From the NCBI GenBank assembly GCA_012032215.1, contig JAAURO010000040.1:1-10052 (forward strand): a DNA stretch of 10,052 bases, written 5' to 3'. Made by a program: the position numbers and the translations under genes. Positions 1 through 7,246 of this stretch are shown one piece after another (the stretch's first letter is position 1; the number at the start of each line of letters is the position of its first letter). The notes below the pieces were generated by a model. It made no database searches. It saw only the letters and a program-made list of their open reading frames with translations, and had not been told where the DNA came from. The DNA is from Limnobacter sp. (GTDB taxonomy: Bacteria > Pseudomonadota > Gammaproteobacteria > Burkholderiales > Burkholderiaceae_B).

Positions 1-331
1 ACATTGCCAATGTACTTAAATGCAGACCACCCGGCAACCGCAACCCAGAGCCCCTGGAAATTGCACAATGCCTGCCTTTCCTGCAGCAGCAAATTGCCTT
101 GAATCAACCCAAGGTGTTGCTGCTGGCAGGTGCGTTTGCCATTCGCAGCGTGCTAAACACCCAAGATGCCGTTGGCAAACTGCGCGGCAGAGTGCATCAG
201 GCCAACATGGCCGGGCAAGCAATACCTGCAGTGGTTACCTACCACCCCGCTTACTTGCTCCGCACGCCTTCTGCCAAGGCGCCGCCTGGGAAGACCTGCT
301 GCTTCTGGCACGCACCCTGGAATCTTCTTGA
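1..331 (+). CDS. Uracil-DNA glycosylase, family 4 (Fe-S type); 5'-truncated by window, one frameshift
   Basis: Removes uracil from DNA to start base-excision repair. The reading frame is open from position 3. It begins in the KCRPPGNR block, whose Cys lies 16 residues before a second Cys (in EIAQC); that matches the spacing of two 4Fe-4S ligands in family 4 UDGs. The GRVH-like segment (KLRGRVH) and the motif TYHPAYLLR, carrying the catalytic-site His-Pro, follow in the same frame up to about position 280. The conserved C-terminal segment AAWEDLLLLARTLESS then appears one frame over and ends at TGA 329-331. Restoring one G near 281 (reading AAGGCGGCC) joins the two halves. The N-terminal part, including the first two cluster cysteines, lies outside the window. 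The stop overlaps the next gene. Family assignment is firm; the frameshift is most likely a sequence error. Confidence 0.88.
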
Positions 332-1643
332 AGTCACCGCTTCAGGCTGGCGGCGCGTCAAGCGCCAGAAGCCCCGCTATTCAGTTGGCCTGGCTAGGGC
401 TTTTTTATGCGGCTTACTTCGGCTTTGTTGGCTTGTACACCCCTTTTCTTGGCCCTTATTTAAAATCGACAGGCCATGGGCTGAATGTGATTGCCCTGGC
501 TTTAGGGTCTATGCAGGCCATGCGCATCGTAGGCCCTTTGATCTGGGGCTGGTTGGCTGATCGCACCCGCTTGCGGGTGCGGTGGTTGCGCCTGGGCGCT
601 TTGGCAGGTCTCGTTTGTTCGGGCTTCGTGTTCCTGGAGGTGCACAGCACAGTAGCGCTGCTGCTCGCCATCGTGTGCATGAACCTGGCTGTGTCTGGGT
701 TGGTCCCTCTTGCCGATGCACATGCCATGGATGTGTGTCATGGTTCACCCGGCATGTATGGTCGGGTACGCGTGTATGGTTCGGTGGGCTTTGTAGCCAC
801 GGTGCTGGGCTTCGGCTGGTGTGCAGACTTTCTGGGCTATACCAGTTATGCCGTGTGGGTCTGGTGTGCGTTGGCTCTGGCGTTTGTGGCGGCGTGCGGG
901 TTTCAAGAGCCAGGGTCTTCCAGGGCAATTGGCTATTTTGCGGCTTCATCCTCTCCTGAATTACCAAACCAGCACTTTTCGGTTTCCTCCAATGTGCAAG
1001 CAAAGCCCCAACTTTCCCGATCGCGTTTCGGTCTGCGGCTTTTGCTGCAACCCCGCGATTTGCAGCTGTTCTGGCTGGCTGCGTTTTTCATGCTGTTTGC
1101 CCATGGTGTCCTGTATGCTTTTTTCTCGCTGTATTTGCAGGAATATGGCTACTCAGAATTTCGAATCGGTTTTTTGTGGGCGTTTGGGGTTGTTTGCGAA
1201 ATTGTGTTTTTTGCCCTGCAGCGCACACTGTTTCACAAGCTGAGTCTGGTCATGTGGTTGCGTGTATCGTTTTTGGCGTGCGCAGTGCGCTTTGCCATGC
1301 TGGCAGCGTTCCCCGGTTTTTCTGGGTGTTGTTCCTGGCACAAGCCGGCCATTGTCTCACTTTTGCAGCACACCACACCGCTACCGTGGCCTGGTTGCGC
1401 ACAAGGTTAAACCACAGCCTGGTGGTGAGAGGGCAGGCCATGTATGTCACCATTGCGTATGGGCTTGGCGGCACCACGGGCACTTTTGCCGGTAAGCTGG
1501 CTTGGTCTGCCTGGGGTGCCAGTTCCGTGTTTGCGCTGGCTGGCATAGCTGGTGCGGCCGCATTTGTGTTGAGCTTTTGGTTTTTGCCTGCAACACAGCC
1601 GAAGCAGCGCGGCAGTCAACATGCTGCGGAATCGGTCCGTTAA
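328..1643 (+). CDS. MFS transporter, HcaT/PPP (3-phenylpropionate) type; one frameshift
   Basis: An inner-membrane major facilitator with about 12 hydrophobic segments. TM1-TM2 carry an FYAAYFGFVGLYTPF pattern, then RIVGPLIWGWLADRTR, the loop 2-3 signature of the PPP/HcaT group. YGRVRVYGSVGF follows, and in the last third RGQAMYVTIAYGLGG. A long polar loop (about positions 900-1040) separates the two six-helix halves. The start is chosen as TTG at 328, which overlaps the UDG stop as TTGA and has GGAA about 6 nt upstream; no ATG lies close by in this frame. The frame is lost at the T-run 1317-1321: adding one T makes it continuous with the segment ending at TAA 1641-1643, giving about 438 residues, normal for the family. 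The substrate cannot be told from sequence; the HcaT similarity suggests a small organic acid. Co-transcription with UDG is likely. Confidence 0.82.
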
Positions 1644-1727
1644 AAATTCGCTAGAATCCAGAAAAACACGCAATGAAAATCGCTCAATTCATAGAAGTTT
1701 AATAAAAAATTTAATGGAAACAACGGC

Positions 1728-2576
1728 ATGAAGCTTTCACCCCTTTCTTCTTTTTGTGTGCTCAAGCAGCGCTTGGCAAAGCCTGTGCTGGCTTTATCCG
1801 TGTCTTTAACCCTATCAGCCTGCCAATCGGTTCAAACCACCAACGCCGGGGCAGTGGGGGTAGACCGCCCTCAGTTTGTTGTGGTGTCTGCGCAAGAAAT
1901 AGAATCCAGTGCTACCAAGGCTTACGAAGAAATCATTCAAAAAGCCCAACAAGAAAACACACTTAACACCGACAAGGTCATGTACAAACGGGTAAAAACC
2001 ATTGCCAATCGGCTGATTCCCCAAACTTCGGTCTTTCGTCAAGACGCAGTCTCCTGGAACTGGCAGGTGAATGTGCTGAAATCCGAAGAGTTGAACGCCT
2101 GGTGCATGGCCGGTGGAAAAATGGCTGTGTATTCCGGGCTAATCACCAAGCTGAATCTTAGCGATGACGAAATTGCCGCGGTTATGGGCCACGAAATAGC
2201 ACACGCCCTGCGCGAACACAGCCGCGAACGTGTGAGCCAGCAACTGGCCACCAGCGTAGGGCTGGATATTCTTGCTGCAGGTTTGGGGTTGGGGGCAGGT
2301 GCCCGCGATTTGGCAGGCATGGTTACCAATGTTACTTTAACGCTACCCTATGGCAGAAAACACGAAACAGAAGCCGACCGCATCGGGGTAGAACTAGCAG
2401 CGCGTGCAGGCTACAACCCGCAAGCCGCTATTTCACTGTGGTCTAAAATGTCTTCGCAGGGCGGCGGTTCGCCCCCTGAGTTGCTGTCTACCCACCCCTC
2501 GCCCGAGAATCGCATGGCCGATTTGCGGGTGTATGCATCCAAGGTGATGCCGCTGTATCAGCAAGCAAAACGTTAA
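1728..2576 (+). CDS. M48 family metallopeptidase, putative outer-membrane lipoprotein (LoiP/BepA-like)
   Basis: A 282-residue zinc peptidase expected in the periplasm. The N-terminus has a basic/polar start, a hydrophobic stretch at residues 20-29 and a lipobox L-S-A-C with the lipidated Cys at 32. Residue +2 is Gln, which favours Lol transport to the outer membrane. The catalytic motif HEIAH is at 155-159, and the third zinc ligand is expected at Glu213 in HETEADRIG. The STHPSPENR segment near the C-terminus is typical of the short M48 lipoproteins. It lacks the TPR repeats of BepA and so is closer to LoiP/YggG. By family it would degrade or help assemble envelope proteins; no substrate is inferred. 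GGAA lies about 9 nt before the ATG. The gene stands alone: 84 bp follow the MFS gene and a terminator follows its own stop. Confidence 0.9.
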   Translation: MKLSPLSSFCVLKQRLAKPVLALSVSLTLSACQSVQTTNAGAVGVDRPQFVVVSAQEIESSATKAYEEIIQKAQQENTLNTDKVMYKRVKTIANRLIPQTSVFRQDAVSWNWQVNVLKSEELNAWCMAGGKMAVYSGLITKLNLSDDEIAAVMGHEIAHALREHSRERVSQQLATSVGLDILAAGLGLGAGARDLAGMVTNVTLTLPYGRKHETEADRIGVELAARAGYNPQAAISLWSKMSSQGGGSPPELLSTHPSPENRMADLRVYASKVMPLYQQAKR

Positions 2577-2579
2577 GTG

Positions 2580-2601
2580 TGCGTGCTTATGCGTGCTTAT
2601 G
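2580..2601. repeat. Tandem 10-bp direct repeat (two copies)
   Basis: The unit TGCGTGCTTA occurs twice back to back, followed by TG, directly after the M48 peptidase stop codon and before its terminator. It is non-coding and only two copies long. It is probably a slippage duplication; no function is evident. Confidence 0.6.
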
Positions 2602-2609
2602 TGCGCGGC

Positions 2610-2647
2610 AAAAAACGCCCACCCCTCTGAAAGAGTGGGTGGGTTTT
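2610..2647. terminator. Bidirectional rho-independent terminator between M48 peptidase and phaP
   Basis: CCCACCC plus CTCT (2618-2628) pairs with AGAG plus GGGTGGG (2632-2643), with a single unpaired T at 2636 and a 3-nt loop. A T4 run follows on the + strand (2644-2647). An A6 run (2610-2615) precedes the stem, giving U6 on the - strand. It therefore suits both converging genes, with the stronger U-tract serving phaP. Confidence 0.85.
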
Positions 2648-2676
2648 GAATGCTCTGCCATTTTGGCAAGGCACAG

Positions 2677-2693
2677 CGTTCCTGAGAGGAACG
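2677..2693. other. Perfect 7-bp hairpin in the phaP 3' untranslated region
   Basis: CGTTCCT and AGGAACG form a perfect stem around a 3-nt loop, 26 bp beyond the phasin stop and before the main terminator. There is no adjacent T-run, so it is not a terminator by itself. It may protect the 3' end of the abundant phasin mRNA, which is inference only. Confidence 0.5.
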
Positions 2694-2719
2694 AGGAGAC
2701 AACTCAATAAATTTTTAAA

Positions 2720-3271
2720 TCAAGGCGGCTGCTTTTTTGCAACGCTTTTGGTGGCTTTGCTGGCCGCCTGTGTAGCACTGGTCAGGTTGGTTTCTGCCAT
2801 TTCAACCGCCTGCTTGGCCGCCTTGCTGGCCGAATCGTAGGCGCTGTTGGCTGCGCTCAAGGCTGATTTAATAAAGGCAACCGCGCTTTCACTGCCGGCC
2901 GGCGCGTTTTTAGTGGCTGTTTCAACCATTTCAACCAGTTTTTTGTTGCTTTCAGAAACCTGGGCTTCAAAAGTGGCACTGGCTTCAGTCGCTATGCCAG
3001 ACAGAAGTTTGTAGAGTTCCTGGTTGTAGGCCATTGCACGGTCTGCGACTGGTTGGCCCAAAGAGCCAATGAGAGTCATCAGTTCTTGAACGTCTTTGAC
3101 AGATGTCAGCGAGTTCAGGGCCTCGCCGGTTTCATCCAAAGAATTTTTTGCCGTGTTCATGTTGAGCTCGACAGTTTCTTCGAATTTGAGAAAGCTTTTC
3201 TGGCCCAAGCTTAGCAGTAGTTTTAACTGTTTTTTTTGGGCTTCAATCAACTGCTCGGGATTAATAAACAT
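2720..3271 (-). CDS. phaP: Phasin, polyhydroxyalkanoate granule-associated protein
   Basis: A 183-residue phasin that coats cytoplasmic polyhydroxyalkanoate granules and limits their size and coalescence. The sequence starts MFINPEQLIEAQKKQ, followed by an amphipathic helical core rich in Leu, Glu and Lys through about residue 130. An Ala/Ser/Lys-rich tail (SKAAKQAVEMAE, then SKATKSVAKKQPP) resembles PhaP tails of Burkholderiales. There are no cysteines and no signal peptide, as usual for phasins. AGGAGC lies about 8 nt before the ATG at 3271, so the start is well supported. It is monocistronic: its own promoter and candidate operator lie upstream and a strong terminator lies downstream. It implies that the organism makes PHA, although the synthase genes are not in this window. 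Confidence 0.93.
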   Translation of the reverse strand: MFINPEQLIEAQKKQLKLLLSLGQKSFLKFEETVELNMNTAKNSLDETGEALNSLTSVKDVQELMTLIGSLGQPVADRAMAYNQELYKLLSGIATEASATFEAQVSESNKKLVEMVETATKNAPAGSESAVAFIKSALSAANSAYDSASKAAKQAVEMAETNLTSATQAASKATKSVAKKQPP

Positions 3272-3360
3272 AGGGTTTGCTCCTGATTATGGGTAGTGAT
3301 ATTTGCAGCGTGTGCACGACAATCGATAAGTGCAAACAAGTACCGAGGGCGAATTTCTGG

Positions 3361-3380
3361 CTGCTTGCTGCGCTGCACAA
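3361..3380 (-). promoter_or_regulatory. Candidate PhaR operator at the phaP transcription start
   Basis: Read on the - strand the site is TTGTGCAGCGCAGCAAGCAG, immediately after the -10 box. PhaR repressors of PHA bacteria bind TGC/GCA-rich sites at phasin promoters and release them when granules form. The composition and the position over the start site fit such an operator. The inverted symmetry is only partial (TTG...CAA ends with a central GC), so the assignment is an inference. Confidence 0.35.
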
Positions 3381-3386
3381 GCAACT

Positions 3387-3414
3387 ATGTTACTCAATAC
3401 GGGGGGGCTGTCAA
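3387..3414 (-). promoter_or_regulatory. sigma70-type promoter for phaP with C7 tract in the spacer
   Basis: On the - strand a perfect TTGACA -35 box (3414-3409) is followed by a 16-bp spacer and TAACAT (3392-3387) as the -10 box. The spacer includes seven consecutive Cs (3407-3401). Transcription would start near 3380, inside the TGC-rich element at 3361-3380, leaving a leader of about 110 nt before the phasin ATG. The perfect -35 box fits the high expression expected of a phasin. A spacer one base longer would be the optimal 17 bp. Confidence 0.6.
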
Positions 3415-3607
3415 TAGAAAATTGGTGCGATGCAAAAAGTACTTTCGTTCTGCTTGCGGGCGGGCGCTTGCCGGGGGTGATTGGAAGAGGTTCATCACAC
3501 AATTCGTAGTAAAGATAGGGGGTAAAAATGTTAAAAATAGCCCATTGTGGTTAAGTCAAACTGCCGAAATTTCTTTACAATGAGTACTGGACTTCAGTTG
3601 GAACCCC
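3415..3607. other. Remainder of the divergent phaP/pbpG intergenic region
   Basis: The phaP-pbpG gap spans 3272-3607; its left part holds the phasin leader and promoter. The rest has a GC-rich stretch with repeated GCTTGC (about 3450-3480), then an AT-rich stretch leading to pbpG. A possible pbpG -10 box TACAAT lies at 3576-3581, with a poor -35 candidate TTAAGT at 3551-3556 and a long 19-bp spacer. No RNA gene, small ORF with a ribosome site, or repeat array is apparent. Confidence 0.4.
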
Positions 3608-4462
3608 ATGCGCACCTCTCCTTTAATTGCTCTGAGTCTCCTGTTGACCGCATTGGCCTGGCAACCCGTTCTGGCGGGTGGCGCTTCAGTGGGAGTGTTG
3701 GCTGGGCTCAAGCAGGCCCATGACCCCCTCGATTTAAAAAGCTCGGTGGCGCTTGTCGCCGATGCCGACAGCCAGGAGGTCATTTTTGCGAAAAACCCCA
3801 GCGCAGTGTTGCCAATAGCCTCTATTACCAAACTCATGACCGTTGTGGTTACCCTGGAGGCAGGGTTGTCCATGAAAGACATCATCGAAATCACCCCTGA
3901 CGATTACGACAACTACAAGCACACCTCTTCCCGTTTGCGTGCGGGCGATAAATACTCGCGCGAAGAGCTGCTGCATCTGGCCCTTATGGCTTCAGAAAAC
4001 CGGGCCGCCTCTGCGCTGGGGCGCAGCTACCCGGGTGGAAAAACAGCTTTTGTGCGTGCCATGAATACCAGGGCACAAGCGCTGCACATGACACACACCC
4101 TGTACGTAGAGCCAACAGGGCTTTCTTCCGACAATCGCTCCAGCGCCAATGATTTAGCGCTGCTCGTTATGCACGCATCCAGCTTTAAACTGATTCGCCA
4201 GTTTTCCACCTCGCGCGAATACAGCGTGTACCGCAAGGGCAAGGCGCTGGCATTTAGAAATACCAACCATCTGGTTAAAAAACCGGAATGGGACATTGAT
4301 TTGCAAAAAACCGGTTATATCAACGAGGCCGGGCGTTGCATGGTCATGAAAACCCGCATCAACAAGCGCAATGTGGTTATTGTGTTGCTGGATTCAATCG
4401 GGCGCGCTGCCCGCACTTCGGATGCCGAACGCCTGCGCGAATTTGTTGCTTCCTCCAGATAG
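3608..4462 (+). CDS. pbpG: D-alanyl-D-alanine endopeptidase (PBP7-like)
   Basis: A low-molecular-weight penicillin-binding protein of the S11 peptidase family. It acts in the periplasm on peptidoglycan, by family cutting D-Ala-meso-DAP cross-bridges. A signal peptide covers about residues 1-23, with cleavage likely after VLA. All three active-site motifs are present: SITK (Ser72, Lys75), SEN (129-131) and KTG (234-236). EPTGLSSDNRSSANDLA is also typical. At 284 residues it lacks the long C-terminal domain and amphipathic anchor of PBP5/6, which supports PBP7 rather than DacA. TGGA lies about 6 nt before the ATG. It converges on the IclR gene with only 6 bp between stops and no visible terminator, so the two transcripts probably overlap. 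Confidence 0.92.
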   Translation: MRTSPLIALSLLLTALAWQPVLAGGASVGVLAGLKQAHDPLDLKSSVALVADADSQEVIFAKNPSAVLPIASITKLMTVVVTLEAGLSMKDIIEITPDDYDNYKHTSSRLRAGDKYSREELLHLALMASENRAASALGRSYPGGKTAFVRAMNTRAQALHMTHTLYVEPTGLSSDNRSSANDLALLVMHASSFKLIRQFSTSREYSVYRKGKALAFRNTNHLVKKPEWDIDLQKTGYINEAGRCMVMKTRINKRNVVIVLLDSIGRAARTSDAERLREFVASSR

Positions 4463-4468
4463 GTTACT

Positions 4469-5311
4469 TTAGCGCAGGTCTTCGCTATTGGTGCTGGTCG
4501 CCTTGGTAGGGCCAGGCCAGCCTAAAAACAGGCTGATGTGTTGCGCAGTTTGTGTAAGTACTTGCTGCCACTTTTCCTGCACACGTTCAGCGGGTGCCGA
4601 AATAGACAACCCCGCAATCAGCCGCGAAGAATCATCGAATATGCCTGCTGCAATGCAGCGCACCCCGGGTTCCAGCTCTTCGTTGTCTTTGGCAATGCCT
4701 TCTTTGCGAATCTCGGTCAATTCTTCCAGCAACGGCTTTAAACCGCTGATGCTGTTGTTGGTGCTTTTGCGCAATCGTGTGCGCCGGGCATAAGCTTTCA
4801 CATTCTCATGGGTGTCGCTGGCCAGAAACAGTTTGCCTGTGGAGGTTAAGTGCAGCGGCGCTCGTCCACCAATCGAGCGCACCACCTGCATGCCCGAGCG
4901 TTCGCTGTAAGCGCGCTCTATGTATACAATCTCATCGCCCTGGCGAACAGCCAGATTCACGGTATGTCCTATCTGGCGGTGCAGTTTTCTCATGTGTTCC
5001 AGTGCGGCATCACGTACATTTAATCTGGCCTTGACCAAATTCCCCAATTCCAGCAGCCTCATGCCCAGCCGGTATAAGCCGGGGTCGGTGCGGTCTAGCA
5101 GGCGACAGGTCACCATGTCATTCAAAATGCGGTGCGCGGTAGAAGGGTGTAGCCTGGTTTGTGCTGCAAGGTCTTTCAATGCCACCGGATCGGGGTGCTG
5201 CGCCAGGGCATCCAGCAATTGCATCATGCGCTCAATAACCTGAATACTGGTTTTTGCAGGCGTATCGTGCGTCATGGGTGGGTGGTGCTCAAAGGGGGTT
5301 AAACAATCCAT
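4469..5311 (-). CDS. IclR family transcriptional regulator
   Basis: A one-component DNA-binding regulator. Residues about 20-85 form the winged helix-turn-helix: SIQVIERMMQLLDAL, then LKDLAAQTRLHPSTAHRIL as the HTH, then GLYRLGMRLLELG as the wing. Residues about 95-265 are the IclR effector domain, with GGRAPLHLTSTGKLFLA, GIAKDNEELEPGVRCIAAGIFD and ISAPAERV. The ligand cannot be predicted. The ATG at 5311 gives 280 residues; a second ATG at 5275 (MTHDT) gives 268, closer to the usual length, and neither has a clear Shine-Dalgarno sequence. It lies 57 bp downstream of pyrD on the same strand and may be co-transcribed or have its own promoter. An inverted repeat just upstream of the first ATG could be its own operator. 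Confidence 0.88.
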   Translation of the reverse strand: MDCLTPFEHHPPMTHDTPAKTSIQVIERMMQLLDALAQHPDPVALKDLAAQTRLHPSTAHRILNDMVTCRLLDRTDPGLYRLGMRLLELGNLVKARLNVRDAALEHMRKLHRQIGHTVNLAVRQGDEIVYIERAYSERSGMQVVRSIGGRAPLHLTSTGKLFLASDTHENVKAYARRTRLRKSTNNSISGLKPLLEELTEIRKEGIAKDNEELEPGVRCIAAGIFDDSSRLIAGLSISAPAERVQEKWQQVLTQTAQHISLFLGWPGPTKATSTNSEDLR

Positions 5312-5313
5312 AT

Positions 5314-5333
5314 TGGAAAAATTGCGTGTTCCA
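5314..5333. promoter_or_regulatory. Inverted repeat upstream of the IclR gene, possible autoregulatory site
   Basis: TGGAA (5314-5318) and TTCCA (5329-5333) form an inverted repeat with a 10-bp spacer, two bases upstream of the ATG at 5311. The classic IclR operator in E. coli also has TGGAA/TTCCA arms, but with a shorter spacer, so the resemblance is partial. Confidence 0.28.
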
Positions 5334-5368
5334 TCATATGGCCAGTGTAAACCCTATTGTGCAGTGCG

Positions 5369-6408
5369 TCATCCAGAGCTTTTGCAGTTGTAAGCAATAG
5401 TGGCTGCGCATTCGGTAACCAAACCAGGGCCTTTGTAGATAAGCCCTGTGTATATTTGCACCAGTTTGGCGCCCGCACGTACTTTTTCTACGGCATCGGC
5501 GCCGCTGCAAATCCCGCCCACACCAATGATCGGAATTTCATCGCCCAAAACCGAATAGAGTGCACGAATTACCCGGTTAGATTTTTCTGCCACGGGTGCG
5601 CCACTCAAGCCACCTTGTTCTTCCCCGTGCGGAAGGTGGGCAATGGTGCTTTTGGCAATGGTGGTATTGGTGGCAATAACACCGTCAAACTTGTATTTAA
5701 GCAGGCGCTCGGCAATTGCAAGAATTTGCTCTGGTTCCAGATCGGGGGCAATTTTCAGGGCCAGTGGTTTGTATTGCCCGTGCTCATCGGCCAGGCGTTG
5801 TTGCGCGGCCTTTAGCTCAAAGAGCAGCGATTCCAGCGAGTCGCCCCCTTGCAGGTCACGCAAGTCTTTGGTGTTGGGAGACGAAATATTCACCGCGATG
5901 TAGCTGGCCAAGGGGTAGGCGGCTTCCAGGGCTTTCAGGTAGTCGGAATTGGCCTGATTGTTGGGGGTTGTCGCATTTTTGCCGATGTTGATGCCCAGGA
6001 CACCCGTGTAGTTGCTGTTGCGTACATGGTGTATTAATTGTTCGATGCCATCGTTGTTAAACCCCATGCGGTTAACCAGCGCCTGCACCTGCGGTATGCG
6101 AAACAGCCTGGGTTTGGGGATTGCCTGCCTGTGGCAAAGGGGTGACGGTGCCCACTTCCAGAAAGCCAAACCCAATGCGCCAAGTTCATCAAGCCAGGCG
6201 GCGTTTTATCCAGCCCTGCAGCCAGGCCCACACGGTTGGGAAAGGTTAATCCCATTGCCTGCACAGGATCGGAAACGGGAGCAGGCAGAAAGGGCTTTAA
6301 TAACCCCCAGCGGTTTAATCGCTGTAGCGAAGCAAATGCAAGGTGGTGGGCATGCTCTGGATTTAAGCTGAACAAAAGCGGTTTAATCAGGGTGTAGGGC
6401 AAACTCAT
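5369..6408 (-). CDS. pyrD: Dihydroorotate dehydrogenase (quinone), class 2; frameshifted
   Basis: Oxidises dihydroorotate to orotate in pyrimidine synthesis, passing electrons to the quinone pool at the inner membrane. The N-terminus ([20 protein letters not shown]) is the membrane-associated segment of class 2 enzymes. [26 protein letters not shown], the catalytic-Ser block [17 protein letters not shown] and [19 protein letters not shown] with [11 protein letters not shown] (FMN/phosphate site) are all present. The ATG at 6408 fits the family start better than the GTG at 6423. The gene is split: at 6204-6207 the A-run (- strand) is one short, at 6168-6170 the T-run is one short, and at 6116-6119 the C-run is one long. 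Correcting these restores [11 protein letters not shown] and [22 protein letters not shown], giving about 346 residues. This is usually an indispensable gene, so sequence error is the likeliest cause. It lies 94 bp after bpt. Confidence 0.88.
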
Positions 6409-6426
6409 GGCAGTAACAATCACTCA

Positions 6427-6439
6427 GGCGAACGTCGCC
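6427..6439. other. Short perfect hairpin between bpt and pyrD
   Basis: GGCGA and TCGCC form a 5-bp stem around ACG in the 94-bp gap, 19 bp upstream of the chosen pyrD ATG. It has no T-run. Too short to assign a role. Confidence 0.3.
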
Positions 6440-6502
6440 AACAGCAGGAATCGGTGGCATACAGGTTAACAGCTTACGCCAGACCATGACGAAGCGAGCT
6501 GT

Positions 6503-7246
6503 TTACTTTGCAGGTTTAACAAGCTGATGCAGGGTAATCCACTTGCCTGCGTGGTTGATTTCGGCGGGCTTGAAGTCGGCTTTGTATTTCATTTTTGAAC
6601 TTTCTTCAATCCAGTAGCCCAAATAGAGGTAGGGCAGTTTCAAATCAATGCATTGGTTGACTTGCCACAAAATGCCATACACGCCCAACCCGGTTTTGTC
6701 ATCGGGATCGAAGAAGGTGTAAACCGAAGACAGTCCATCCGACAAAATGTCGATGATGGAGATCATTTTTAATTCACCCTGCGGATTGCGAAACTCAACC
6801 AGGCGGGTGTTTACCCGGCTTTGCAACAAAAACTGTGAATACTGGTCGCGGCTGTCTTCGTCCATGCCCCCACCATGATGGCGAGTAGCCTGGTACTTCA
6901 GATAAAGATTGTAGTGTTCAAGATCGAAATGCAGGCGTTGTACGCTGTGGGTCAGGCTTTGCAGGGTTTTGGCGGCACGACGCTGACTGCGATTGGGCTT
7001 GAATTCACCGACCAGCAGGCGGTAGGGCTTGCATTGGTTGCAGCCATCGCAATGGGGCTTGTAGGTAAAAAGCCCGCTGCGCCGAAAACCCAGGTGTACC
7101 AGTTCGCTGTATACATCGGCATTGATCAAATGGCTGGGCGTGGCAACCTGGGATCTTGCCAGGCGATCGTGCAGATAACTGCAGGGGTAGGGCGCTGTGG
7201 AATAAAACTGCAGTGTTGAAAAGGGGAGTTCTTTAGGATTCGTCAT
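6503..7246 (-). CDS. bpt: Aspartate/glutamate leucyltransferase (bacterial protein transferase)
   Basis: Transfers Leu from Leu-tRNA to proteins with N-terminal Asp or Glu, creating a primary destabilising residue for ClpS/ClpAP. It belongs to the ATE1-like family. The N-terminal ATE_N part has Cys22 in PYPCSYL and the cluster CDGCNQC (Cys66, 69, 72), then KPYR. The C-terminal ATE_C part contains [28 protein letters not shown] and [12 protein letters not shown]. Its 247 residues match the family's length. The ATG at 7246 lies inside the end of aat (14-nt overlap), so translation is probably coupled. Eukaryotic-type ATE1 would transfer Arg; proximity to aat and the bacterial subtype favour Leu, an inference from the family. 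Confidence 0.94.
   Translation of the reverse strand: MTNPKELPFSTLQFYSTAPYPCSYLHDRLARSQVATPSHLINADVYSELVHLGFRRSGLFTYKPHCDGCNQCKPYRLLVGEFKPNRSQRRAAKTLQSLTHSVQRLHFDLEHYNLYLKYQATRHHGGGMDEDSRDQYSQFLLQSRVNTRLVEFRNPQGELKMISIIDILSDGLSSVYTFFDPDDKTGLGVYGILWQVNQCIDLKLPYLYLGYWIEESSKMKYKADFKPAEINHAGKWITLHQLVKPAK

Noticed and set aside
509..1003. Long - strand open frame inside the MFS transporter
   Set aside because: It is antisense to a clearly coding transporter, shows biased His/Pro/Thr/Arg composition and has no family motif or ribosome site.
1311..1325. Programmed ribosomal frameshift in the transporter
   Set aside because: No slippery heptamer with downstream structure, and the same kind of single-base change occurs in two other genes.
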